This document shows, in pieces, positions 31,871-42,500 of a DNA stretch of 64,000 nucleotides (within the stretch, counting starts at the first letter, position 1; each line of letters opens with the position of its first letter). Location: contig NW_006768768.1 in the NCBI RefSeq assembly GCF_000204055.1, positions 2,131,088-2,195,087 on the forward strand. The letters run 5' to 3'. Origin of the DNA: Melampsora larici-populina 98AG31 (Eukaryota > Basidiomycota > Pucciniomycetes > Pucciniales > Melampsoraceae). The notes under the pieces are model-generated. The model saw only the letters and a list, made by a program, of their open reading frames with translations. It was not told the DNA's origin and made no database searches. The translations under genes were made by a program, and so were the position numbers.

Positions 31871-34800
31871 TCACTGCTTTCTCCGTGCCCTTCTATACCG
31901 ATTTTCAGCTTGAGGATACTTTTTATTAAATTCTTTCACCATATCTTGCGCATTTTGAAGATTGCTTGATGGTTCCCATGAATCATGCTCTTCTCCATAA
32001 CCCTTCCAATTGATTAAGTATTCTATTTGATTACCTTTTCTTCTTTTATCAAGTATTTCGTGTACTTCAAATTCTTCATCATTATTTATTATTATTGGCG
32101 GCATTGGTGATTTTCCTTGACCTTCTACTTCACTTTTGTTGAATTTTCGTAGTAAACTGACATGGAAAACTGGATGGGTTTTGCTCATAGCCTTGGGTAA
32201 CTTAAGTCTGTAGGCGTTAGTTGATACACGTGACGAGATTACAAAAGGCCCTAGCCAGCGGTGGGAGAACTTAGCAGTAGGTCTGGATGTCGACAAGTGC
32301 TTGCTATTTAGCCAAACTTTGTCACCGCTTTCCCACGTTGGTGTCTCTCGTACTTTCGCATCATGTTGCTTCTTCACTTCCTCCTGCGTTAAGTTCATCG
32401 TATCTTTTAGTTCGCGTTGAACTGTCTTGATTTGATCCATGCGATGCTCTACTAAAGGTAGACACTGTTCGCTGGCCCCGACGTCTGTGAAATTAACATT
32501 AAAACCGTAGTTAGCTTTAAATGGTGATATGCCTATAGCAACATGTTCATTGTTATTATACGAAAACTCCGCGAATGGCAGTAAATCAAACCAGTCATCT
32601 TGTTTGTACGATGTAAAATGCCGTATGAAGAGTTCCACTGCCTTATTCGTGATCTCAGATTGCCCATCTGTCTGTGGGTGATAAGCCGTTGAAGACTGCG
32701 TCTTGATACCTAATCGTCTGTGGAAGTCTTTTGTGATTCTCGAAATGAATATATTTCCTCTGTCGGATGTGATCGTCCTTGGTGTTCCGTGTAGTCGCCA
32801 CACTTCTTTGATCATTAGCTTTGAAAGCTCGTCTGATGTCATGCTCTTTTTACAGGCAATAAAATGGGCCATTTTCGTTAATCTATCGACTACAGTGAGG
32901 ATGCAGTCATACCCTCCAGATTCAGGCAAGTCAGTTATCATATCGTAACAAATGTCGAGCCACGGGCCCTCTGGAATCGGTAAAGGCTGCAACAATCCAT
33001 ATGGCTTTTCAGTCCTGGCTTTTACCCTTTGGCATGATTGGCAGCCGTCCACGTATTTGTTGACAAACGCCTTCATCGACGGCCAGTGGTACGCCCGCTT
33101 GATGAGTGTTAAGGTCCTCATTCGTCCTGGGTGGCCCGCCAGCTTGCTGTCGTGCCTGGATCGTAAAATCTGAACTTTCAAATTAGTGTCTTGTGGAACA
33201 ACTATTTTATTCCTGAAATACAATAATCCATCCACTGTACAATAATCTTTAATATGTTTGGATTTTGGCATGTCATTGCAAATCTGAATTAGTTCTTGAA
33301 GGTGTTCATCGTCTTGAGTCTTCTTCTTGATTGATTCAATAATGTCTGAGTCTTTTAATATCAGGCCATTCAGCTCATTGTCGTTTTCATTTTCCATCAC
33401 ATCTTCGCTGCTTTCCTCAAATTGGTTTTCATTCTCAAACCACATATCTGCAATTTCCAAATCATCTAAGAACACATCTGAAGGTAAATTCTCGGGTTGC
33501 AATAATTGCCCAAACGTTAATTTGGTGCCTTCTGGTGGTACGAAGTCCGGTCGTCGAGACAATGCGTCTGGTTTAGTTGATTGCCTTCCAGGTCTGAATC
33601 TTATCTCGAAGTCAAATGTGCCTAACGTCTCAGCCCACCTGGCTTGCCTTCTCGTCAGCTCTTTTGTTGTCATTAGTGATTGAAGATTTTTATGATCGGT
33701 GTATACCACAACATTGAGTCTGTTTGGGTTGCCCTCAAGATATTGGCGCCATTCTTTGAATGCTGCTACTACCGCGAGGAGTTCTTTGTCGAAGATCTCG
33801 TAGTTCCGCTCGGCCTGTATTAATGACCTTGATAAGTAAGCAACCGGGTGTAATTCACCATCATCTTCTGATACTTGAGAAAGGACCGCTCCTAATGCGT
33901 AGTCGGAGCAATCGCATTCCAACACAAACGGCTTGTAAGGATTTGCTATTTTCAGTATCGGGGCAGTAGTGAAAGCGGTCTTCAGGGTTTCAAATGCCTC
34001 ATTTCTTCCTTCTGTCCATTGGAAGTCGACACCCAGTCTTGACAACTCGTGCAGCGGCTGTGCAATCTTTGAAAACTGATTGATGAAACGTCGATAAAAG
34101 TTTGCAAATCCTAAAAAGGTTTGGACCTCTGAGAGATTTTTTGGAATTGGCTAGTCTTTAACGGCCTTGACTTTACTAGCATCCATTTTAATTTGATTCT
34201 TTGAAATAATTAAACCCAAATAAGATATTTCCTGTTTTGAAAATTTGCACTTTTCGGGTTTCAACCAAACATTTTGTGCCTTCAATATATCAAGAACTTC
34301 TTTTACTACTGCTTCGTGATCAACTCCCGGGCCTGTATAAATGAGTATGTCATCCTGGTATGCCGCTACGTTTCTTCCTATATGACCTTTCAGTATGTCT
34401 TGTATAAAAAATTGGAAGAAACCAGGAGCTCCTGTCGGACCAAAGGGCATTGTGAGTGGCTCAAATTTTCCGGCCTTGCAAATAAAAGCCAACTTTGCTT
34501 CGTCTCCTTCTCTAACTCGAAGGTTGTTGTACCCGTTACGCATATCGAGACTTGTGTATCTGTCGGCATCCAGTAGGCTATCCACCAATTCCATGGTTAA
34601 TGGAAGAGGGTATTTATTTTTCACCGTTACTGCATTCAATTTTCGGTAATCAAAGCATGGTCGTAGATTACCATCTTTCTTCCCCGTAAACAATACCGGA
34701 GCTGCCCAAGGCGAAGTTGTTCGTCGGATCGTGCCATTTGCTAGTCCTTTAGTCAGCATTTCATCCAACACTTCGCTTTCCTTTGGCGACAGAGGTATCA

Positions 34801-35995
34801 CTCGTCCAGCCTGAGGCGTTGCGCCTGGAATCAAATCAACTCGAAAGTCGTACGGTCTGTGAGGTGGTAGGATGTCTGAATTTGATTTTTCGAACATGTA
34901 CAAATACTCGTGATAGCATTCGGGGACAAGTTCAGAAGCTTTCTTTTGAGGGATGTCCTTAGATTGTTCCGCTGCCAATTTTGCAGATAGGTTCCACGAC
35001 GTCTTTGCTGCGTCTATCATTGCCGAGGGAGGAGATGTCGATTGCCGTAGTCGTGTAGCGATAGGATTTGACCATGAAGGTATTGCCCGAGCACTTCTTG
35101 AGTACATCTGTAATGGAAGATGTCGACGCTTGTTGGCTTGTTCTTTCATAGTTTTACAAGGAGGAAGTATACACGTACTCTGCGGGGGTTTTAACAAGTC
35201 ATTGCAAGACTTAACCCCCTTGTCACTGTGCCTTGCGTGCCTCTCAGGCTCCAATCCTAGTTGGGTCTTCGAGGGGTTTTTCGGCGTGGACGAAGCTGTA
35301 GATGTGACAGCTGCAGGTTTGGTTCTTTCTTCTTTCTATGTTCCGGGTTCTGTTAGGCGTTCTAGGAGGTGTTCTGGCTTGCCAGCTGCTTCTTCAATTT
35401 TGTCTAAAAGTTTAAAATCGCACTCACATTGCGGGGGTGTGAATGAGTTTTTAGGCTCCACCCCCTCGTCGAAATTCCTAGCTTGCCCCTTTGGCAGTTC
35501 CGTTGGACTCCTTGAGGCTGATTTCGGTTTCGACGACACTGCATCTGCAGCCGCAATGGTGAGTTTGTCATTTTGCAGCTTGCTATTCTTCCAGTCAATA
35601 AGATGATGATTTTCTTTGATCCATGGCATGCCTAATATGATGTCATATTTGTCTCTCAATTCAGTTACTATGAAGGTCGTTGGGGGTGAATTGCTTGAAT
35701 TGATATGGAAATCACCAGTGTGAGTAATCTTCGACTCATGGCCACTGAATCCAGTGACGCTTCTGACTTGGGATAAAGGCTCAGTGTACAATTGATTCTT
35801 TGTGATGAAGCTTTTACTGATGGCTTCATGAGTTGCTCCGCTGTCGATCAGAGCTCTCGCATTTATGGTTGTGGCACTTTTAACATCAAAGATAGTAACA
35901 GTTTCAATAATTCTCGTGTCTTTTATTTCAAGTGAAGTAATGATACTATTTTCTAATGTTAAATCTATACCGCTCGAGGGAGGCACAACTAGCAC
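31871..35995 (-). pseudogene. Gypsy-2 pol with two nonsense codons
   Basis: A single frame contains protease (LIDSGATHEAIS), RT (FDYRKLNAVTVKNKYPLPL, MPFGPTGAPGFFQ, YQDDILIY), RNase H (LECDCSDYALGAVLSQ, YTDHKNLQSL), integrase (HPGRMRTLTLI, CQSCQR; DMITDLPESGGYD; TSDRGNIFIS; HPQTDGQSEITN) and a chromodomain (EVHEILDKRRKGNQIEYLINWKGYG). It is interrupted by TAG at 35336-35338 (EPGT-stop-KEER; CAG expected) and TAG at 34151-34153 (VKD-stop-PIPKN; TGG-Trp expected). Each is one transition. Pol is in a different frame from gag and overlaps its end by a few bases, so a ribosomal frameshift is expected. Confidence 0.9.
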
Positions 35996-37077
35996 TCTCG
36001 AGCTTCGCCATTTTTTGACGATTCAGACCTGCTTTCGCTCTTCTCTTCTTCTTTTACTCCATCTACTTCAGCTAATCTAGGCCTGAATCCCCCTCTTCCT
36101 CTTCCTCTCCAATTGCCTCTCGTACTTCTTCTTCTTCTCTCAGGACAATCTCCTATGTAGTGATCACTTTTCCCACATTGATAACACACTCCTGCCATAC
36201 TCCTTCTTTTGTACTCATCATTTGTAATGTTTAACCTATAAGCTGAACAGTCCATCGCATCAGGATCCTTTGGTGTCGAAGAGGTCATCGGAGGAGCATT
36301 GAATCTTGACTGTTGAGTTATTTCTTGATTTCTTTCATTAACTTCGTTGTTGATCTTGATTGCCAACTTCGCCATTTCCTCCACTTCATCAAATAAATCT
36401 CTAACCATATGGACTCTAATCTCGCCTTTTAAACCCTGCTTAAATTGTGAGATAAGAACTGATTCAGGCCATTTAACAATTAAGGACAACTCAGAGAATT
36501 TGATCCAGTAATCAGATACTGATCGTGTTTGCCGTAGAGCACGTATTTCTTTCTCGGCTTTTGCGATTCTTTCAGTGTCGAAGAACGTGGCCTTGAAGGA
36601 TTCAATGAATTTTTTCCAAGTAACCAAATGCATTTTGTCGGAATCAAGCAATTGGTCGGTGAGAGATTGACCCCATAGGCTTGCCTTTCCATCCATATAC
36701 GAAAGTGCAAATGCTACTTGAGCTTGCTCATTAATGAAGGCTGCAGCGTTCATTTGCATGTATAGACTAATCTGATTTACAAATACTTCTGCCTTTTGGC
36801 CTTTGGCACCTTCAAACTTATTCGGAGTGGTGATTTTCGGCGGTTTGACGTGTTGCATTGGGACCGAGGTTGGGGCAAGGGGAGCCGGTGTCTCAGGTTG
36901 GGCTTGCGAGATAGGGTCTGTAGCCATGTTCACGTTGTTTGCCCTAGATTGCTCTACACTCTGTTGTAAATCGAGCCATTTCTTCTCAGCTTCCTGCCTC
37001 AATCGACATTCTTCATTCAATCTTCGATTCATTTCTTCCATCTTCCTCATCAACTCTTCAACATTAAGATCCGACAT
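35989..37077 (-). CDS. Gypsy-2 gag
   Basis: From the first ATG (37077, MSDLNVEELMRKMEEMN) it encodes ~362 residues: an N-terminal coiled coil, a retrotransposon capsid domain (FEGAKGQKAEVFVNQISLYM, WGQSLTDQLL, FFDTERIAKAEKEI), and a CCHC zinc knuckle (CYQCGKSDHYIGDC) followed by an Arg/Gly-rich stretch. Packaging and assembly of retroelement RNA is the expected role. Confidence 0.9.
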   Translation of the reverse strand: MSDLNVEELMRKMEEMNRRLNEECRLRQEAEKKWLDLQQSVEQSRANNVNMATDPISQAQPETPAPLAPTSVPMQHVKPPKITTPNKFEGAKGQKAEVFVNQISLYMQMNAAAFINEQAQVAFALSYMDGKASLWGQSLTDQLLDSDKMHLVTWKKFIESFKATFFDTERIAKAEKEIRALRQTRSVSDYWIKFSELSLIVKWPESVLISQFKQGLKGEIRVHMVRDLFDEVEEMAKLAIKINNEVNERNQEITQQSRFNAPPMTSSTPKDPDAMDCSAYRLNITNDEYKRRSMAGVCYQCGKSDHYIGDCPERRRRSTRGNWRGRGRGGFRPRLAEVDGVKEEEKSESRSESSKNGEAREC

Positions 37078-37508
37078 GGTGCTTTCTGCTACGTCAACAA
37101 AGGATTCAGAAGATTCTCCGTGTTCAGATAAGCTTGGACTACTTGGTAATGCGAAGTTCGGCGTTTTGGCTGATGTGATTAAGATCAACGGAAATAAGGT
37201 TTGAGCGGAAGATTAAAGTTGTTGTGGTTGACTAGTTGGGGATAATAAGGTTTTGATTGAATTACTTTTAAAACTTTAAAATTACTGGATCTTCCTCTGA
37301 ACTACTAATAATAGATCTTACTTGGGATTTCGAATTGTTCTTCTACTTGCTTCTTCTTTTAGTTTCGCTTCTTTTTTCTTTGCTTCTTTCAATTTTTCTT
37401 TTTAGCTTTACTTCTTCTTTTTATTTTATCTTTTCGATTTGAACTTTTTCTTCTTTTGATTATCTTCGTATTTTCTCTTGGATCTCTTAATGATAAGACT
37501 TAGCAATA

Positions 37509-37679
37509 TGATAGGAACCAGGACGTGAGTGAGATGCAAGAGAGCGCAGAGGGTGTTCCTGTAAGGTAGTTGGATTGCTAAGTGAGGAGAAGAGTCTCTA
37601 CTCGACACGATACAAGAGATATAGAGAAGTACAGTATAGACATATTCTCAGTAAGCCTTATAAGGTTAAGGTCATAACA
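37509..37679 (-). repeat. Gypsy-2 5' LTR
   Basis: 171 bp. The leader just inside it (TATTGCTAAGTC on the minus strand) does not match an obvious tRNA 3' end. Confidence 0.93.
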
Positions 37680-37873
37680 AAGGTCAGATAGCAATTAAGG
37701 ATATACCTCCACCGGCCACAGAAGATGTCAAGCCGATATTGAATTGCAAGCCCTCCAAATCAAAATCAAACGGAACATTGATTCGAATTAAGCGTCCTGC
37801 ACCAGAACCAAGCTCACCACCTATCAATAAGAAGACAAAGGCAAGTATGAAACCCAAGGCAAAGAAGAAGTAG

Positions 37874-38156
37874 TGATCTCTGAGCTTTCAGAGCCACTGG
37901 TGATTTTGTTCCATTCTCATAATTTTTGCTGGCTTCAGTTTAGGGGCTTTCTTTGTTTCCGTTACTTGATGCTATTTCTTTTCTTTTCTTTTCTCTTGTC
38001 CTTCTTCTTATATATCATTTGGCTCCTTAAGAATTTTGTGTATGTCAATTCCCTTAACTCTGCTTTCTCGTTTGTGTTCCCTTTCTATTTTGACTAGGCA
38101 TGTTTGTCAATTGTTTAAAAGAAAGAGTTATACGTGAGGTCTCTTTTATGCACATT
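37874..38156. other. 3' untranslated region of the MULE gene
   Basis: Pyrimidine-rich sequence (TTTCTTTTCTTTTCTTTTC near 37976) after the TAG at 37871-37873. No ORF of note. Confidence 0.4.
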
Positions 38157-38700
38157 GGTTTATTGATGTCGCACTTCCCTCCAACATACGGCAATTGAAA
38201 GAACATGTTATAAACAAGACAAACAGTTTATTCATTTGGCACACTGCCTTTAAACAGACATTGATTGATGTGAATGAAAAAGGATAAACAGCTCGTTTAT
38301 TAATTTGGCACACTGCCCTCCAACAAACGGCAATTGAAAAAATGTGATAAACAATACAATCAGTTTATTCATTTGGCACACTGCCTTCAAACAAACAGCG
38401 ATTGATGTGAATAGAAAAACAATACAATCAGTTTATTCATTTGGCACACTGCCTTCAAACAAACAGCGATTGATGTGAATAGAAAGAACAGACAATTGGT
38501 TTATTCATTTGGCACACTGCCTTCAAACAAACAGCGATTGATGTGAATAGAAAAGAACAGACAATCGGTTTATTCATTTGGCACACTGCCTTCAAACAAA
38601 CAGCGATTGACAAAAAGGAATGGACAATTGGTTTATTGATCTGGCACACTGCCTTCCAACAAACGGCAATTGATGTGATTCGAAAAAAGATCGGCTGTGA
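38157..38700. repeat. Minisatellite, ~63-70 bp unit, eight copies
   Basis: Units start TTTATTCATTTGGCACACTG and continue CCTTCAAACAAACAGCGATTG, at about 38158, 38228, 38297, 38365, 38431, 38499, 38568 and 38631. The middle units are nearly identical; the outer ones diverge (TTTATTGATGTCGCACTTCC). It lies inside the large MULE, between its gene and Gypsy-3. Confidence 0.9.
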
Positions 38701-38777
38701 TTTTATTTTGAGAGGATTAGGATAGTGGCAAAGTTGTCTACAACTCCAGTATTTATATGGCATCAACAAAAAGCACG

Positions 38778-38925
38778 AGTTGTTGAAAATTGAAATTTAC
38801 TTTTCAAAAGGCATAAGTTCCAAAAGCATGAGTTGCTTTTCAAAGAGGAAGGGTTGCTTTTTAAAAAGCGGCCCTTTTTTAAAAAGCAAGAGTTGCTTGT
38901 CAAAAAGCAAGAGGTGTTATGTTTC
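38778..38925. repeat. Short degenerate repeats around AAAAGCAWGAGTTGCTT
   Basis: Three or four copies of AAAAGCA(T/A)GAGTTGCTT with a palindrome GCTTTTTAAAAAGC. Simple-sequence expansion next to the Gypsy-3 insertion site. Confidence 0.6.
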
Positions 38926-38932
38926 TATGGAC

Positions 38933-39292
38933 TGTTATGGTCAACTCGGGTTCGGTGTGGTGAACTGGTTGAGAAGCTGCTTGGGGATCCATTCCTCAAG
39001 CCAGGGATGGGCGTCTTATATAGACGTCCATCTCTGCAAAGATACAAATAAGGAAATAAATAAAGGATACAACATGATGATGTCAGGGACATCGAGATGG
39101 GAGTGAGGATGGCCGGATCCGAGGATACTTGGATCCGGTCGACAACATTGAAGGACGAATCCGGGGGATTCGTCAAAAGAAAAAATGGGTTACATTTTAA
39201 AAGCGCACAAAGTAAAAGAAAAGCTCGCTTGAAAAGCGTGAATACAAAAAAGGAATAGATGACAATAGGAACAGGGGAATCAGGGTATCACA
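38933..39292 (-). repeat. Gypsy-3 3' LTR, 360 bp
   Basis: Contains TCTTATATAGACG, a possible TATA box shared with the other copy. Confidence 0.93.
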
Positions 39293-39309
39293 TCACCCCC
39301 TTTTTAAGA
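39293..39309 (-). other. Gypsy-3 polypurine tract
   Basis: Minus strand AAAAAGGGGGTGA directly abuts the 3' LTR. Confidence 0.75.
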
Positions 39310-39321
39310 CTGGAAAACTTC

Positions 39322-39594
39322 CTAGTTTTCTTTATTGTTCTCCCCGTGTTCGAGTTCGTCTTTCACTACCTCTAATGCACCTTTTATGTAATAGAACAGG
39401 GCACCTAAAGCTCTTGCGGAGAATTTTCTTAAGTCTCTATTCAACTCTTCTTTGTACAGTTTATCATGTAATTTTATTGCTAAGTCCACGAGATATTCTT
39501 CTTTTCGCGCTAACATCTCTTCTTGTTCTGGATCGACACTTATGTTATCTTCTTCTGGCAAGTTCGTCGCGTTTGTGGAGTTCGCGAGAGGCAT
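39322..39594 (-). CDS. Gypsy-3 small third ORF (90 aa), function unknown
   Basis: Starts at an ATG (39594) that overlaps the end of pol by 50 bases in another frame and stops 30 bp before the 3' LTR. The protein is acidic at the front (LPEEDNISVDPEQEEMLARKEE), then helical (YLVDLAIKLHDKLYKEELNRD, GALFYYIKGALEVVKDELE). It has no signal peptide or membrane segment, so it is unlike an envelope protein. It could be a regulatory or nucleocapsid-like accessory product, or chance; the amphipathic pattern and tight packing favour a real gene. Confidence 0.5.
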   Translation of the reverse strand: MPLANSTNATNLPEEDNISVDPEQEEMLARKEEYLVDLAIKLHDKLYKEELNRDLRKFSARALGALFYYIKGALEVVKDELEHGENNKEN

Positions 39595-42500
39595 AGAAGA
39601 ATTTGTCTGATCCTCCTTTATAATGTTTTAAGCGTACGCCGTTTACTTTAGCATTCAGGACGTGGCCGTTTGCTGTCATTAGAGAGTACGTACCGTTTGG
39701 GTAGCAATCTCTAACAATAAAAGGTCCATCCCATTTGGGATGCAACTTCGAAGGTCGTCCTTCGAAGCTTCGTAGAACTCTATCTCCCGTTCTAATGGCG
39801 CGTTTGACGTAGGTTTCCTCGCTTTCGGTATTTCTGGCGGTGGCTCTTGAGTTGAGCTCGTCAATAAGCTGTGCCCTAGTCTTTGAATGTTTTCGAATAG
39901 CTATATTGCGTTGGCGATGGATTAACTCTAGGTTTTCAATAGAGTCGTTGAATTTAATGCTTACTTTTTCCGAAGGTAACCTGGCATCGCTACCGTAAGC
40001 CATAAAATAGGGGGATGCTTTCATAGAGTGTGAGTACGAGGCTCTATAGGCAAACAAGCATGAGTTTATGTATCTATCCCAGCTCTCTTGATGATATGGG
40101 CTACACATTTTTCGTAGTGCGTTGAGGAGCGTTCCGTGGAACCTCTCTATCAAACCATTTGCTTGCGGGTGGTAAGCGGTCGTGGTGATATGTCTTATGC
40201 CATGATCCAGCATAAAGTCCTTCAATTCCTTAGAAATAAATTCTGATCCGTTGTCCGTGGTTATTTCGACAGGAAGCCCGTGATTCAAAATTATTTCTTT
40301 GATCAATTCTATGGCCGTGGTTGCCGAAGTTCTCTTCAAGGGTTTCGCGTATGCCCACCCCGTACCGTAGTCTATGGCAGTTACAAGGAATTGGTAGCCA
40401 TTAGCAGTTTTAATCAATGGGCCTACAAAATCCATTCCCCACTTACGGAAAGGATCTCCTCTGGTTATAAGTTGGATTGGTAGTTGTTGTTGTGTTGTAG
40501 GGGAAGCATGTATTTGGCAAGCTGCACATAGTGCTACTGAGTTCTTGACTGTTTGACTTAAGTTGGGAAACCAGTAGCGTTTCTTTACCGCTGTTAGGAC
40601 ATCGTCAACGTTCCGGTGTCCTAGGTCCTCGTGAATTTGGAACGCCATGGATTCCGCTTCAGCCTCATTGGTTGCTACGATGCGTGGTACCGTACTCAAA
40701 TCTTCGTCCTCAAATAGCACAAGATGGTTATGGATGAGTCGAAACAGTCCATTCCCAATGGTTGCTGGGTCGATACCGGCTTCGATTTTCATCCTATACT
40801 CGACTAAAGTCTTATAAGGGTCGCTTTGTTCGTCGATATTGAATAGTGGCTGGGCAACTTCAGGTGGATCTGGATCAAATTTGGTGTTTGGTTTGCGGGA
40901 GAGTGAGTCTGCGGCAAGTTGCTCCTTACCGGGTCGGTAGATAATATGTGCATTGAAGAATTCAATCTCATCTACAAAGCGGGCAAGGCGTCGATTAACA
41001 AATTTCTGTGTTTTGAAATGTTTCAGCGATTAGTGGTCTGTTCTAACTAAAATCGGCAAACCTTCAATGAAGCCTCTGAAGTGCTTTAGTCCGTGTACAA
41101 TGGCAAGTAATTCTCTTTCTTGAGCGCTGTAATTCTGTTCAGTTTTACTTAACTTACGTGATTCGAATGCAATTGGGCGAAGGTTGTTATTCTTTAAATT
41201 TTTTGCATACTGATTGAAATCGAAGTCGCCGGATTCTGGTACGTCTGTTTTCTCGTCCTGTTGTAAGACGGCACCAACATTTGTGCCTGATGCGTCGGTG
41301 TCTAAGACAAACGGGCGGAAGGGTGTAGGGTGGCATAGTGGCACCGTTCGTGATAGTGAGTCCTTTAGGCTTTCAAAGGTGGATTGTTGTCCTTCCCCCC
41401 ACTCAATCAGAGTCCCCGGCTTCGGTGATCCTTCTGTCAACTTGTAAAGCGGGGACGCGACGGAGGAGAATCCCTTAATAAACCTTTTGTAGTATGTGCA
41501 AAGGTTCAAGAAGCCTCTTACTTGTGAGATATTCGTCGGTATAGGCCATTCCTTGATTTTGCTGATTTTATCAGGGTTAGTTTTAATTCCATTTCTGTCG
41601 ACTACGTGGCCCAGAAACAATAGTGAGTCTTTGCCCCATTGGCACTTCTTCGGTGAAACCACCAATTTATGTTTCCTTAAGATTTCAAAAACTTGTTTAA
41701 CATGTTCGATGTGCTCTTCCGGGGTCCTAGAAAAAATGATCACATTGTCTAAATATACTAGTGCGAATTTGTCGATGGCGTCCCGTAGGACGTCGTTCAT
41801 CATTTCTTGAAAGGTTGCAGGAGCGTTGCACAAGCCAAAGGGCATTACGCACCACTGGAAGTGTCCCTGTTGGCACGTAAACGCCGTCTTTTCCTTGTCT
41901 TGTGAGGCCATGGGTACCTGCCAGAATCCTGATTTCAGGTCGATCGTTGTGAAGCATTTCGCGCCTGATAGGAACTGGTACGCGTCGTCGATTCGAGGCA
42001 AGGGATAAGCATTTTTTCTAGTTACTTTATTGAGAGCTCGGTAATCAACACATACTCTTGTAGATCCGTCCGGTTTTTTTACCAAGAGTAACGGTGAACT
42101 CCAGGGTGAATCTGTCTTCTCGATTATACCTTGTTCCAGACTTTCCTCGATGAACTGTCCTATCAATTGATGTTCTGGTGGAGTGAGGGGCCGGCCGTGA
42201 GTTTTGATTGGGCTGCTATCACCTGTATCAATAAAATGTTTATGCTTACGGTTCACTTGTTCTATTTCTTCCTTGAAGCAATCTGGCGCTGTCTCCCGTG
42301 CACATTTCTCCAGGATTTCATGCAGCGCGTCCAGGGCCATAGTGTGCAGGTTGCTGAGATGAGGCCTTGGGATGAAGGTGTGAGGATGTCCGTTCTTGTT
42401 GATTTTGTATTCCATGGTTTCGAAATTGATTGTGGGTTTATGTTCTTTGAACCATGGGATCCCCAAGATCAATTCTACGTTTGGTAACGGCAATACATAG

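Larger units (their letters stand above)
31608..37679 (-). mobile_element. Gypsy-2: Ty3/Gypsy chromovirus, 6072 bp, target duplication AAGGT
   Basis: Two 171-bp LTRs that look identical by eye (31608-31778 and 37509-37679) begin TGTTATGACC on the minus strand and end CCTATCA. AAGGT flanks both sides (31603-31607 and 37680-37684). The insertion lies in the final coding exon of the MULE gene. Gag is intact; pol carries two stops. Confidence 0.95.
27998..37873 (+). pseudogene. GCM-zinc / MULE-type DDE transposase fused to a ubiquitin-protease-like (C19) domain; split by Gypsy-2
   Basis: Exons: 27998-28446, 28533-28761, 28844-29028, 29094-29607, 29665-29945, 30016-31459, 31545-31607 continuing at 37685-37873; all phases agree (~1117 codons). 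Residues ~115-225: GCM-like zinc domain (CLGLLDCDNKACKY, CPAAEC, HSGTHCHVWP). Core: D334 in LLSDVTYRFF, D404 in VVDFSSAQ, E543 in TTNGQESMHRQYY, spaced as in MULE transposases. Then KKLGRPRGAPN. Residues ~645-985 resemble a USP papain fold: Cys box KKNCCWATASLESFF (C662/C663), His box GEGHFWCKVVR (H931), YYYNDLLDDG (N950/D951) and a SWVIYSR end strand. The tail is basic. TGA at 29428 (codon 400, context QLV-stop-QVVDF) and the retrotransposon in the last exon make it dead. The USP call is from motif order, not a search. Confidence 0.8.

Noticed and set aside
38157..38700. Possible CRISPR array (regular ~66-bp spacing)
   Set aside because: The whole unit repeats, with no unique spacers, and the context is eukaryotic; it is a minisatellite.
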